Shown here: piece by piece, positions 18,862 to 27,681 of the stretch | Numbering within the stretch: position 1 is the stretch's first letter | How the letters are laid out: each line of letters begins with the position of its first letter | Source: Pseudomonas congelans | Lineage (GTDB): Bacteria > Pseudomonadota > Gammaproteobacteria > Pseudomonadales > Pseudomonadaceae | DNA: 64,000 bases | Direction: 5' to 3' | NCBI RefSeq assembly: GCF_900103225.1 | Contig: NZ_FNJH01000002.1 | Coordinates: 62,001 to 126,000 of the forward strand | Made by a program: the position numbers and the translations under genes | The notes under the pieces: generated by a model | The model's database searches: none | Seen by the model: only the letters and a program-made list of their open reading frames with translations | Told to the model about the DNA's origin: nothing

Positions 18862-19242
18862 TCAGTAACGGATGTCCGGCATGTTGTTCTGGTTATTGAT
18901 GCGTTGTTGCTGCATCTGCTGGCGCAGACGCTGCTGCTCGACGATGCGACGCTGAACATTGCGCTGGTAGTTGAGCTGCTGTTGCCGTTGACGCTGCTGG
19001 TTCTGGCGACTGTTCTGCAACTGCTGGCGCTGCTGCTGTGCCGCCTGACATTGCGCAACCACTGTGGCCAGTTGTCGACGAGCATTGCCCGCGGCAATGC
19101 CGTCCTGTTCGGCGGTGGCCTCGGCCAACCGCTGGCTCGCGGCGCTGTGGGCCTGAGCGCAGGCGCTCGGAGAAGGCCCTGCTGCCAGAGAAAGACACGG
19201 CAATCCCGCCAACACTATCGCCAGGTACAGCTTGATTTTCAT
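18862..19242 (-). CDS. Gln-rich periplasmic coiled-coil protein, unknown
   Basis: 126 aa with GGAGACAGG before ATG. KIKLYLAIVLAGLPCLSLAAG is a Sec signal peptide. The remainder is a long helix very rich in Gln and Arg (QAAQQQRQQLQ..., RQRQQQ), likely a coiled coil, with two cysteines (ACAQ, AQCQ). Not recognised. Its placement before the transglycosylase suggests an envelope role tied to secretion. Confidence 0.65.
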   Translation of the reverse strand: MKIKLYLAIVLAGLPCLSLAAGPSPSACAQAHSAASQRLAEATAEQDGIAAGNARRQLATVVAQCQAAQQQRQQLQNSRQNQQRQRQQQLNYQRNVQRRIVEQQRLRQQMQQQRINNQNNMPDIRY

Positions 19243-19277
19243 GATCCTGTCTCCGCTTGCGTCACCGCACTTGAGCC

Positions 19278-19306
19278 TGTGTGGTCACAGCTTGCGAAAA
19301 CGTTGC
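19278..19306 (-). promoter_or_regulatory. degenerate hrp-box candidate
   Basis: On the minus strand GCAACG-N16-CCACACA lies 36 nt before the Gln-rich protein gene. The -10 half is perfect but the -35 half has two mismatches to GGAACC. It would place the Gln-rich protein and transglycosylase under HrpL, but is weaker than every other hrp box here. Confidence 0.35.
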
Positions 19307-19316
19307 ATGCCGCTGA

Positions 19317-20276
19317 TCAATTGATCAGATCACGCCAGCCCGGATCGATATCCAGTGCAATGCCGGCCTCATGCACGGCTAACAGCAAACGATAGAGCGC
19401 GGCGCGGTCATCGACCCGACACAGTGAGGGAAAGTCGCCGATGGGATGGGGGAGAAACATCGTTGCCGGGAAGTCTTCCACCTTCAGACCTCCCGGACGA
19501 GGCCTGATGTCGTGGTCCAGAGGTACGATGCCGGCAGCATCATCGTCGAGGGCAGCCAGGATCATTTCGATGCGTCCGGCCATCTCGGCGCAGGCCGGAT
19601 CGAAAGGTTCAGGGCTATCACCCAGGCTGCGCCGGTAAGCGGCATTCCATGCCTGGGTGTCGGCGTAGGTCGGCCCGCCATAGTCAAGCAGCGGGGCCAG
19701 CAGCAACAGCTCGTAACGAGCAGGTATGGCAGCGGGCACGTCAGGCTCGGCGTTCAGTACCAGAGGCGCGCTGCCATGCCAGAGGCTCCACAGCTCAGGG
19801 CCTTCGCGACGCGCCTGAAGCGAGAGAATCTGCTGGCCGACGCCGAGGGTCTGCAAACTCTGTACGCCACTGCGCTCGCCCCCCATCGCCAGCAGGTCTC
19901 CACGGCTCAGCAACTGACGCAGATGGCTGTCGCTCAGTTGGGCTGCACGCGCAGCGGAAGAGGTCAATGGCAAACCGTCGGGCAACGCCGGCAGGCCGGG
20001 CTGGCTGAAACCCGCCAGGCCATCGATCTCGCACAGCAACTGCCCCCCGGCCCACAAACGGGCTATTCCGGCACCGCTGGCGCGCACGCCGAACACCAGC
20101 CGACGATGTTCGGCAAAGCGCTGAAACATCTGCGCATGGGAATCCGGCATCCCTGACCAGGCACTCTTGCAAACCCGCTGAATGCTCTGATCAAGAGGAT
20201 CCTGAACCGCCCTTGACGGGATGGCCTCGGACCCCGGCTGAACCTGACGAGGACGGCCAATCCTGAAGTTCGACAT
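19317..20276 (-). CDS. unrecognised protein co-transcribed with hrpL
   Basis: 319 aa from ATG 20276, with GAGAGG 5 nt upstream; an in-frame GTG at 20282 is less well placed. It begins 9 nt after the hrpL stop, so both share the HrpS-dependent transcript. There is no signal peptide or membrane segment. The N-terminal 35 residues (SNFRIGRPRQVQPGSEAIPSRAVQDP) are polar and disordered-looking, as in type III substrates, and the rest appears globular (GVGQQILSLQARREGPELWSLWHG, PARYELLLLAPLLDYGG). I do not recognise the family. A secreted protein or a regulator of HrpL are both possible. Confidence 0.7.
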   Translation of the reverse strand: MSNFRIGRPRQVQPGSEAIPSRAVQDPLDQSIQRVCKSAWSGMPDSHAQMFQRFAEHRRLVFGVRASGAGIARLWAGGQLLCEIDGLAGFSQPGLPALPDGLPLTSSAARAAQLSDSHLRQLLSRGDLLAMGGERSGVQSLQTLGVGQQILSLQARREGPELWSLWHGSAPLVLNAEPDVPAAIPARYELLLLAPLLDYGGPTYADTQAWNAAYRRSLGDSPEPFDPACAEMAGRIEMILAALDDDAAGIVPLDHDIRPRPGGLKVEDFPATMFLPHPIGDFPSLCRVDDRAALYRLLLAVHEAGIALDIDPGWRDLIN

Positions 20277-20285
20277 GCTCACCTC

Positions 20286-20831
20286 TCACGCGCGAAACCC
20301 TTCTGGCAGGCAGTCGCGCAACTGCGAACGGGCCCTGGAAAGCCGCGATCGAATTGTACCTATCGGCACACCCAGAGCATCCGCTGCTTCCTGATAACTG
20401 CCTTCGGTCTCGACCGTGATTTCCAGCGTATGGCGCATGACCGCTGGTAATACAGAGATGGCCTGGACAGTCTGCTGGAGGTCGCGATAACTCTCGATGT
20501 GGCCGAAAATATCCTGAGTGGGCTCAGCATGCGCCAGTTGCTCTTCGAACTCAACGTGCATGGGGCGCCGGTAAACCTTGCGGAAGTGATTGCGGATCAG
20601 ATTCAGCGCTATACCGCAAAGCCAGGTTTCCGGTTTGCTCTGCTGCAGAAATTTGCCCTCTGCGTGCAGAGCCTCGACGAAGGTCTGCTGAAGAATATCT
20701 TCGGCATCTTCCTGATGAATGACGCGCTTGCGTATGAAGTTCTGCAGTTTCTGGAGTTGTTGTTGGGTCAACTGAGCGAAGCACGAGGTGCCGGATGGCG
20801 TGGGCAGCAGGCTCTGATTCATGGCATTCAT
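20286..20831 (-). CDS. hrpL: HrpL, ECF sigma factor for hrp-box promoters
   Basis: 181 aa, close to the 184 of P. syringae HrpL. Sigma region 2 is LQNFIRKRVIHQEDAEDILQQTFVEALH...KPETWLCGIALNLIRNHFRK. Region 4 is the helix-turn-helix YQEAADALGVPIGTIRSRLSRAR. It directs RNA polymerase to the GGAACC-N15/16-CCACNNA promoters found seven times in this island. AAGGGA lies 8 nt before ATG. It is divergent from hrpJ and preceded by a sigma-54 promoter. Confidence 0.95.
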   Translation of the reverse strand: MNAMNQSLLPTPSGTSCFAQLTQQQLQKLQNFIRKRVIHQEDAEDILQQTFVEALHAEGKFLQQSKPETWLCGIALNLIRNHFRKVYRRPMHVEFEEQLAHAEPTQDIFGHIESYRDLQQTVQAISVLPAVMRHTLEITVETEGSYQEAADALGVPIGTIRSRLSRARSQLRDCLPEGFRA

Positions 20832-20890
20832 ATGAAGTATTCCCTTAGATCATTCGCCGTGAGCGCTTCACGGCGATGCTGAAGGTCCTA

Positions 20891-20907
20891 TAGCGAAACC
20901 TGTGCCA
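20891..20907 (-). promoter_or_regulatory. sigma-54 (-24/-12) promoter of hrpL
   Basis: On the minus strand TGGCAC-N5-TCGCTA gives the GG-N10-GC spacing required by RpoN, about 60-75 nt before the hrpL start. In P. syringae hrpL transcription needs RpoN and the HrpR/HrpS activators, so this fits the HrpS gene at 45.7-46.6 kb. Confidence 0.75.
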
Positions 20908-21054
20908 CCCTCCTGAATGCCTTTAAATCATTGTTATGAATGGTATTTTCAGAAAACGCAGGTCGCCTGCCCCGCAATCTTTTGCAAGCACTCCCGAAAA
21001 GCTCCGCAATATTTTGCAAAATCCGGATACAAGGCCGATGAGCGCCTTTTGCAT

Positions 21055-21082
21055 GGAACCGGATAGCGCCTGCGACCACACA
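21055..21082 (+). promoter_or_regulatory. hrp box of the hrpJ operon
   Basis: GGAACC-N15-CCACACA, 31 nt before the hrpJ start. It is the only hrp box here with 15-nt spacing. It should drive hrpJ through hrcU. Confidence 0.9.
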
Positions 21083-21113
21083 GAGGAGTGTTCTCCAGAC
21101 GCGTATCCGGCCC

Positions 21114-22205
21114 ATGTCCCTCGAACGTATCAATACTTTCCAGCCGACCACCGTCCAGACAGCGGCGCCTCAGGCTGCGGCTGCGACGACGGCAAAAGCC
21201 GCGGTGACCACGGTTCATCAACAGCACGAGTCAGCTCACTTGAGCCAGTTGATGAGCGCAGCCCTGGTCGCCACCGGCAAGTTATTGAGTCAGCGTGAAG
21301 TGGTTTGCGGCAAGCATGCCAACAGCCAGCCCATGAGCCTGCAGCAGCTGTTGCAGGGCATGGGCAATCATGGGTCGATGAATATCAATGCCCAGCTCAA
21401 CAAGACACGCCAACTGCTGCGCCAGCAGAAATCGCTGAAGGAGATTCTCAAGGATCAGGGCGACAACCCGCTGCAGACGCATCTGCTGCTCGAGGAAATC
21501 AACCATCAGGCCAGAGAGCGAGGCGATGACAGCGAGGCAGAGCAGGCTCAGTCCTGTCTGGAGGCACTGGACGCCGAGCATGGTGAGGAGATTCGCAGTG
21601 GCCTTAGCATCACGCCGGCGCTGACTCAGGCCGTGAAGAACCCCGACCTGCGTGACAGCATGCGCAAGGTCTATTACGAGCACCTGATCAAGAACCCGTC
21701 ACTGGGCAACTTCATCGAGGCGGTGCTGCACCTGTGCGGCGAAGAGCATTTCCTCAAGGGGTTGCGCGCTTTGCAGCAGGCTTTGGCGGACGACATTGCC
21801 AATCTGGCGCAGCTGCCTCAAGAGGGCAAGCTTCGCTCATTGATGGAAAGTCTGGGGTGTACCAGCCAGGTAAACAACCTGATGCATGGCTGCTCGGACC
21901 TGGTAGGCCGCATGGCTGCCAAAAACCCGGCCATGACCCTCAGCACCATTATGCTGATGCGCCAGTTGATGCAGTTGGCCAAAAAGTCGATGAACGTAGT
22001 CGATGCCCAAAAACTTTCGGAACAAGCCGGCGGTCCTTCGCCCTCGCTGAAATTGACCTTTCTCAACCGCCTGCAAAAGTTGGTTGCCAACGTGTGCCGT
22101 GACGAAAAGATTCTTCAGACCTCGTTGCGCAACGTGAAGCTGGTCACAGATGACCTGGTGCCGATCGAGCGCAAGGCCTTGCCTGATCGGAGGAGCCGCT
22201 CATGA
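21114..22205 (+). CDS. hrpJ: HrpJ, gatekeeper (SctW/YopN-InvE family)
   Basis: 363 aa. The polar, Ser/Thr/Ala-rich N-terminus is a likely type III signal. A helical HrpJ/InvE domain follows (about 90-340: LREILKDQGDNPLQTHLLLEEI..., EHFLKGLRALQQALADDIANL). HrpJ controls the order of secretion and is itself exported. It opens an eleven-gene operon and overlaps hrcV by 4 nt. The start codon has a poor ribosome site, so initiation may differ slightly. Confidence 0.9.
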   Translation: MSLERINTFQPTTVQTAAPQAAAATTAKAAVTTVHQQHESAHLSQLMSAALVATGKLLSQREVVCGKHANSQPMSLQQLLQGMGNHGSMNINAQLNKTRQLLRQQKSLKEILKDQGDNPLQTHLLLEEINHQARERGDDSEAEQAQSCLEALDAEHGEEIRSGLSITPALTQAVKNPDLRDSMRKVYYEHLIKNPSLGNFIEAVLHLCGEEHFLKGLRALQQALADDIANLAQLPQEGKLRSLMESLGCTSQVNNLMHGCSDLVGRMAAKNPAMTLSTIMLMRQLMQLAKKSMNVVDAQKLSEQAGGPSPSLKLTFLNRLQKLVANVCRDEKILQTSLRNVKLVTDDLVPIERKALPDRRSRS

Positions 22206-24298
22206 ATGCCGTGCTCAACGGTTTGACCCGGGTGGCCGTCGCCGCCTCGAAACGTTCGGAAGTCGCTGGCGCGATCATCGTCATCGGCATCGTCTTCATG
22301 TTCATCACCCCCCTGCCGACCGGACTGGTGGACGTGCTGATCGCGGTGAATATCTGCGTCTCCTGCCTGCTCATCATGCTGGCCATGCAGCTTCCCAAAC
22401 CCTTGGCCTTTTCGACCTTCCCGGCCGTGCTGTTGCTGACCACCATGTTCCGCCTGGCACTGTCGATCGCCACCACCCGGCTGATCCTGCTCGAGCAGGA
22501 CGCAGGGCACATCGTCGAAGCCTTCGGCAACTTCGTCGTCGGTGGCAACCTGGCAGTGGGCATGGTGATCTTCCTGATCCTGACGGTGGTGAACTTCCTG
22601 GTCATCACCAAGGGCTCGGAACGGGTGGCGGAAGTCGGTGCGCGTTTCACTCTCGACGCCATGCCGGGCAAGCAGATGTCGATCGACAGTGATTTGCGCG
22701 CCGGGCTCATCAGCGTCGATCAGGCCCGTCAGCGGCGTGCGGACCTGGGCAAGGAAAGCCAGCTGTTCGGCGCCATGGATGGCGCGATGAAGTTCGTCAA
22801 CGGCGACGCCATCGCCGGCCTGATCATTGTCGCGATCAACCTGATTGGTGGTATCTCGATCGGCGTGGTCCAGCACGGCATGGCCGCTGGCGACGCGATG
22901 CAGCTCTATTCGGTACTGACCATCGGTGACGGCCTGATTGCGCAAATTCCGGCGCTGCTGATCTCGATCACCGCCGGCATGATCATCACCCGCGTGCCCA
23001 ACGAGGAAAGTGACGAGAACTCCAACATCGGTGGCGACATCGCCAAGCAACTGGGCGCACAACCCAAGTCACTGATCATCGCATCGGTGGCCATGCTTGG
23101 CTTCGCAGCCCTGCCGGGCATGCCGACCATGGTGTTCGTAGTGATTTCGATTCTGGTCGGCAGCCTGGGGGTTTTCCTGCTGCGCAGCCGCAACCCGAAA
23201 CTGCAGCCTGCCGCTGCCCAGGTGCCGCCTGAACAGAATGGCGAGCGGGATATTCGTGAGTTCTTTCCCTGCCGAACCTTCCTTCTGCAGTTTCATCCGG
23301 ACCAGGATCAGGCGCAGATCATCGCCCTGATCAGCCAGATACGCCAACGCCGCAACCAACTGGTGGCGCAATTCGGCATCACCTTGCCCTCGTTCGACAT
23401 TGAGTACGCCAAACACCTGGACACGGATGAGTTCCGCTTTCTGGTTTACGAGGTGCCAATGCTCAAGGCGACCTTCACCCAGGGCTTTCTCGCCGTGGAG
23501 CGTCAGTTGCTGGCGGCCGAACCGATCCATGCCCTGCCGGGCAGCGTGGCCCGCGAAGAAGGCGATCTGCTCTGGATACCTGCCGACGACCCGACACTGC
23601 AGGACGCCGAGCTTTATCCCAGTACTTCGAGCGATCTGATCGTCGATCGCATGTTCCGCGCCATGCAAGCCTGCGGGCCGCAGTTCATCGGCCTTCAGGA
23701 AAGCAAGGCGATCCTGAGCTGGCTGGAGCGCGACCAACCGGAACTGGCGCAGGAGATGCAGCGTGTATTGCCCCTTTCGCGCTTCTCCGCAGTGCTGCAG
23801 CGTCTGGCCAGTGAGTGTGTGCCGTTGCGCGCCATTCGCCTGATCGCCGAGGCACTGATTGAACACGGCCAGCATGAGCGTGAAGTGGGTGCGCTGACCG
23901 ACTACGTGCGCATCGCGCTGAAGTCGCTGATCTTCCACCAGTACTGCGGTCCGGAAGGTTTGCAGGTGTGGCTGTTATCGCCGGAAAGCGAAAACCTGAT
24001 GCGTGACAGCCAGCGTCAGACCCAGAACGAAACTTTCTTCGCCCTGCCCGCCGAGGCGAGCCAGCAACTGGTCGATCAACTGACAGAGGCCTTTCCGCGT
24101 CGCGCTCGCGACAGCGCCGTGCTGCTGGTCGCACAAGACCTGCGCAGCCCGTTGCGCACGCTGTTGCAGGACGAATTCCATCGAATTCCCGTGCTGTCCT
24201 TTGCCGAACTCAACAGCACAGCCCAGGTGAAGGTGCTCGGCCGACTGGACCTGGACGACGAATTGCAAAAAACCATCGCCGACGAAAACGCGGCATGA
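22202..24298 (+). CDS. hrcV: HrcV, export apparatus gate protein (SctV)
   Basis: 698 aa with AGGAG before ATG. The N-terminal half has about eight membrane helices and the FHIPEP-family conserved loop (GSERVAEVGARFTLDAMPGKQMSIDSDLRAGLI). The C-terminal half is the cytoplasmic nonamer-forming domain that receives chaperone-effector complexes. It is essential in all type III systems. Confidence 0.95.
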   Translation: MNAVLNGLTRVAVAASKRSEVAGAIIVIGIVFMFITPLPTGLVDVLIAVNICVSCLLIMLAMQLPKPLAFSTFPAVLLLTTMFRLALSIATTRLILLEQDAGHIVEAFGNFVVGGNLAVGMVIFLILTVVNFLVITKGSERVAEVGARFTLDAMPGKQMSIDSDLRAGLISVDQARQRRADLGKESQLFGAMDGAMKFVNGDAIAGLIIVAINLIGGISIGVVQHGMAAGDAMQLYSVLTIGDGLIAQIPALLISITAGMIITRVPNEESDENSNIGGDIAKQLGAQPKSLIIASVAMLGFAALPGMPTMVFVVISILVGSLGVFLLRSRNPKLQPAAAQVPPEQNGERDIREFFPCRTFLLQFHPDQDQAQIIALISQIRQRRNQLVAQFGITLPSFDIEYAKHLDTDEFRFLVYEVPMLKATFTQGFLAVERQLLAAEPIHALPGSVAREEGDLLWIPADDPTLQDAELYPSTSSDLIVDRMFRAMQACGPQFIGLQESKAILSWLERDQPELAQEMQRVLPLSRFSAVLQRLASECVPLRAIRLIAEALIEHGQHEREVGALTDYVRIALKSLIFHQYCGPEGLQVWLLSPESENLMRDSQRQTQNETFFALPAEASQQLVDQLTEAFPRRARDSAVLLVAQDLRSPLRTLLQDEFHRIPVLSFAELNSTAQVKVLGRLDLDDELQKTIADENAA

Positions 24299-24326
24299 GT
24301 TTGCTTAACCGATCGAGGAGTGAGTG

Positions 24327-25241
24327 ATGTACGAGTTACGCGTATTGAACGGCTTGCACCGCGGTGCGGCCCTGCCACTGATTGGCGATCACTGGCTGGT
24401 CGGCAGTGACGAGCAGCACGACCTGCTGCTGCAGGATCCCGGCATTGCCAAACGCCACTGCCGTCTGACGCGTGATGGCGAACACTGGCGCCTGGAAGCT
24501 GAAGACGGCTCGCTGATCGACGACAAGGGCCAGTCCTGCGACAGCCTGACTGACCTGACAGAGGCCCAGACATTCCAGCTCGGCACTGTGCAGTTGAGCA
24601 TCATGTCCAGCTCGTCGAACTGGCCTGCCGTTAGCGAACCTGCGGCCGCGCCAGGTGCACCGACCGATGAGCCGACGGCAGAAGCGCAGCAAACCCAGGA
24701 GCCGCCGAGACCGGCCAAACGCCCTGCGCTGCACAAGCGACTGGCGATCGCCGGAATCGTGGTCACCCTGGCGGGCAGCGCCTGGGCCCTCACTAGCCCG
24801 GCGCCGGTGATCAGCACCGCCCGTGCGCCGGTGCAGGAGAGAGAGCCGCAGGCCCTCAGCGCAACGGATACCGTCGAAAGGCTGCAGACCATGCTCAGGG
24901 AGCGCGAACTGCGTGATGCGGTCAGCGTGAACAGTGTTTCCGAGGGGATCGAATTGCGCGGTTCATTGACCCCGGAGCAACTGGCGCTGTTCCGACGCAT
25001 GCTCGAACGCTTCAATCAACAGGAAAAAAGCGCAGTCGCGGTGCTCGACCACGTCAAACCGTTCGGCCGCAAGTTGCCTTTCGACATCGTGCAGATCGCC
25101 AGCGGCAAACGGGCTCACGTGGTGCTGGCCGATAACCGTCGGTTGTTCCTGGGCGATGAGGTGGACGGCCTGCGACTGACCAAAATCGACAAGAATCACG
25201 TCGAGTTCGATGGCGACGAGCACTACGAGGTGAAGTGGTGA
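24327..25241 (+). CDS. hrpQ: HrpQ, inner-membrane ring protein (SctD)
   Basis: 304 aa from ATG 24327; GAGGAG is 6 nt upstream, better than the adjacent GTG. An N-terminal FHA-like domain (ELRVLNGLHRGAALPLIGDHWLVGSDEQHDLLL) precedes a Pro-rich linker, one membrane helix (LAIAGIVVTLAGSAWAL, about 138-155) and a periplasmic region. This is the SctD/YscD layout, where the ring partner is HrcJ. Confidence 0.88.
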   Translation: MYELRVLNGLHRGAALPLIGDHWLVGSDEQHDLLLQDPGIAKRHCRLTRDGEHWRLEAEDGSLIDDKGQSCDSLTDLTEAQTFQLGTVQLSIMSSSSNWPAVSEPAAAPGAPTDEPTAEAQQTQEPPRPAKRPALHKRLAIAGIVVTLAGSAWALTSPAPVISTARAPVQEREPQALSATDTVERLQTMLRERELRDAVSVNSVSEGIELRGSLTPEQLALFRRMLERFNQQEKSAVAVLDHVKPFGRKLPFDIVQIASGKRAHVVLADNRRLFLGDEVDGLRLTKIDKNHVEFDGDEHYEVKW

Positions 25242-26602
25242 ACCCGGGACTGGCCAGCGCTGCGCCCCTCGCCGAGTGGGCCGATGCCTGCCGTGGGCGT
25301 TTGAACAGTCTCAGCCCGGTGGTGGTCAGCGGACGGGTCAGTGCCGTCAACGGCATCCTGCTCGAATGCCAGGTGCCTGCTGTCCGGATAGGCGATCTGT
25401 GCCGCGTATACAAGACCGGCGGCGAGTCGATGCTGGCGGAAATCGTCGGTTTTACCGAAGACTGCGCCCTGCTCAGTGCACTGGGCACGCCCGAAGGCAT
25501 CGAGCAAGGCGCACGGATCGAGCCATTGGGCGTCAGCCATTCGGTGAGTGTCGACGACAGCCTGCTGGGCAGCGTGCTGGACGGCTTCGGACGACGTCTG
25601 GATGGTCAGGGAGACGGTGCCTTCGCCTTGCCCGGCGAGCACCGCCCTACCCAGCCGGTGATTTGCGACGCCATTCCACCCACCCAGCGGCCACGTATCG
25701 CCGATGCCATGCCTACCGGTCTGCGTGCCATAGACGCAGCCATCACTCTGGGTGAAGGCCAGCGCGTCGGCCTGTTCGCAGGCGCGGGGTGTGGCAAGAC
25801 CACACTGCTGGCCGAGCTGGCGCGCAATATGCCCTGCGATGTAATCGTCTTCGGCCTGATCGGCGAGCGTGGTCGCGAACTGCGCGAGTTTCTTGATCAT
25901 GAACTGGACGATGAACTGCGCGCCCGCTCGGTGCTGGTCTGCGCGACCTCGGACCGCTCGAGCATGGAGCGCGCGCGCGCAGCCTTCACCACCACGGCCA
26001 TTGCCGAGGCCTACCGACAAAGCGGCAAACGTGTGTTGCTGCTTATCGATTCCCTGACCCGCTTCGCGCGGGCCCAGCGCGAGATCGGTATTGCAGCGGG
26101 TGAACCCCTCGGCCGCGGCGGCCTGCCGCCGTCGGTTTATACCCTGCTGCCGCGCCTGGTCGAACGTGCCGGCCGCAGCGAGCAAGGCTCGATCACCGCG
26201 ATCTACACCGTGCTGATCGAACAGGACTCGATGAACGACCCGGTCGCCGATGAAGTCCGCTCGCTGATCGACGGGCACATCGTGATGTCACGCAAGCTGG
26301 CCGAGCGCGGTCATTATCCTGCCATCGACGTGCAGGCCAGTCTCAGCCGTATCACCAGCAGCGTCACGGACCGCCAGCATCAGCGCGGCAACGTCACCCT
26401 GCGCCGCCTGCTGGCGGCTTATCAGCAGGTGGAAATGCTTCTGCGGCTGGGCGAATACACGCCTGGCAACGACGCCATGACCGACTGCGCAGTGCAACTG
26501 CATGAGCAGATCAACGGTTTTCTCCAGCAGGAGTTGCGCGAGCCTCAGGCGCTGCAGGACACCCTTCACCAACTTTATGCGCTGATCGATCATGCGCCGT
26601 AG
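25238..26602 (+). CDS. hrcN: HrcN, type III secretion ATPase (SctN)
   Basis: 454 aa from GTG 25238, which sits 7 nt after GAGG; an in-frame GTG at 25235 is possible. It overlaps the hrpQ stop. Walker A is GAGCGKTT at 182-189, and the family signature LPPSVYTLLPRLVERAG follows. HrcN unfolds and releases substrates from chaperones at the cytoplasmic face. Confidence 0.95.
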   Translation: MNPGLASAAPLAEWADACRGRLNSLSPVVVSGRVSAVNGILLECQVPAVRIGDLCRVYKTGGESMLAEIVGFTEDCALLSALGTPEGIEQGARIEPLGVSHSVSVDDSLLGSVLDGFGRRLDGQGDGAFALPGEHRPTQPVICDAIPPTQRPRIADAMPTGLRAIDAAITLGEGQRVGLFAGAGCGKTTLLAELARNMPCDVIVFGLIGERGRELREFLDHELDDELRARSVLVCATSDRSSMERARAAFTTTAIAEAYRQSGKRVLLLIDSLTRFARAQREIGIAAGEPLGRGGLPPSVYTLLPRLVERAGRSEQGSITAIYTVLIEQDSMNDPVADEVRSLIDGHIVMSRKLAERGHYPAIDVQASLSRITSSVTDRQHQRGNVTLRRLLAAYQQVEMLLRLGEYTPGNDAMTDCAVQLHEQINGFLQQELREPQALQDTLHQLYALIDHAP

Positions 26603-27050
26603 GGTCGCGGTCGAGGAAGCGGCACCCGATCCGGACCCGCAACGTGACGCGCTGGTCGAGGTCGTCGCATTGCTCACACCGCTGCGGGAGCGGCGCAAAA
26701 ACAGCCTGGAACGCCGCTGCCGGGAAGAGCAGGAACAGATCAGCCGAATGCAGGCTGCCATCGAACTGGCCGAACAGGAGTGTGTTGAAGACCTGCGCCA
26801 GCAGAGGCAGGAACGCAAGGCGCTGGCGCTGCAGTGCGAGGGCCAGGTGATGAGCATCAATGGCATCCAGCAATGGCAGCAACAGGAGCAGCAGCTCATG
26901 GACCGCCAGACCGAATTGCGCCTGCATACGCAACGCCTGAACCTGGAACTCGAGAACCAGCAATTGCGGGCGAGAGAAGTGCAGACCGAACTGCGCGCCA
27001 GCCAGCGAGCCCTGGAAAAACTGGCCTGCCTGCGTGAAACCCTGGCCTAG
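26592..27050 (+). CDS. hrpO: HrpO, ATPase-associated stalk protein (SctO/YscO-like)
   Basis: 152 aa, overlapping hrcN by 11 nt. It is almost entirely charged coiled coil (RERRKNSLERRCREEQEQISRMQAAIELAEQE...), as in FliJ/YscO stalks that link the ATPase to the SctV ring. Sequence similarity within this family is low; position and composition make the call. Confidence 0.85.
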   Translation: MRRRVAVEEAAPDPDPQRDALVEVVALLTPLRERRKNSLERRCREEQEQISRMQAAIELAEQECVEDLRQQRQERKALALQCEGQVMSINGIQQWQQQEQQLMDRQTELRLHTQRLNLELENQQLRAREVQTELRASQRALEKLACLRETLA

Positions 27051-27072
27051 ACGATCTGCTACAGGAGACGAA

Positions 27073-27681
27073 ATGAACCTCAACAGCCCCGTCCATCACC
27101 TGCTCGATCACCGCCAACCTTCAGTGCCGGAACGCCAGGAAAGCAAACGCGAACCTGCCCGCGACACCCCTCGGCCGCAAGGTTTGCCTGCACGCCCGCA
27201 AGGGAGAAACAACGAGCCCGAGCGCCTTCGGGAAGCCCCTTCGAGGGAGGCCGGAAAAACCCGGCACGGTGAGTCCGAGCGACTCGCCGACGGATTGTTC
27301 TTTGAGCAACTGCTGGCTCCGCCGGGCGGCATGAATGGTCAAGGTCAAGGCGGCTCACGAGGGCAGTCGTTCATGGGCCAGACCGACACGGCTGGTCTGG
27401 CCGGTTTCGCCGGGTGGAATCAATTGGTCGATGACCTGGCCATGCGCCTGCCGTCGGGCTCCGGCCAGTCTCTCCAGGCCACGCTGTTCATGCCCAACCT
27501 GGGACGCATCGGCCTCAATGCACGCAATCGCTCGCCACGCGGCTGGGACATCGATCTGGACTGCGCCGAGGCACATGCCGCCGAGCATCTGCGCCAGCAA
27601 CATACGCGCTGTCAGGATGATCTGAGCAGGGCACTCTGCCAGCCGGTCAACCTCAGTGTTCGCCATGAGGGGCGCGCATGA
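27073..27681 (+). CDS. hrpP: HrpP, substrate-specificity switch (SctP)
   Basis: 202 aa from ATG 27073 with AGGAGAC upstream. The first 90 residues are Pro/Arg/Glu-rich and disordered-looking. The conserved C-terminal domain (SLQATLFMPNLGRIGLNARNRSPRGWDIDLDCAEAHAAEHLRQQ) matches the T3S4 switch domain. It controls the change from pilin to later substrates. It overlaps hrcQ by 4 nt. Confidence 0.88.
   Translation: MNLNSPVHHLLDHRQPSVPERQESKREPARDTPRPQGLPARPQGRNNEPERLREAPSREAGKTRHGESERLADGLFFEQLLAPPGGMNGQGQGGSRGQSFMGQTDTAGLAGFAGWNQLVDDLAMRLPSGSGQSLQATLFMPNLGRIGLNARNRSPRGWDIDLDCAEAHAAEHLRQQHTRCQDDLSRALCQPVNLSVRHEGRA

Noticed and set aside
22115..23062. Minus-strand frame rich in His/Asp/Gln opposite hrcV
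   Set aside because: Shadow of HrcV membrane helices in the reverse frame; no start signal.
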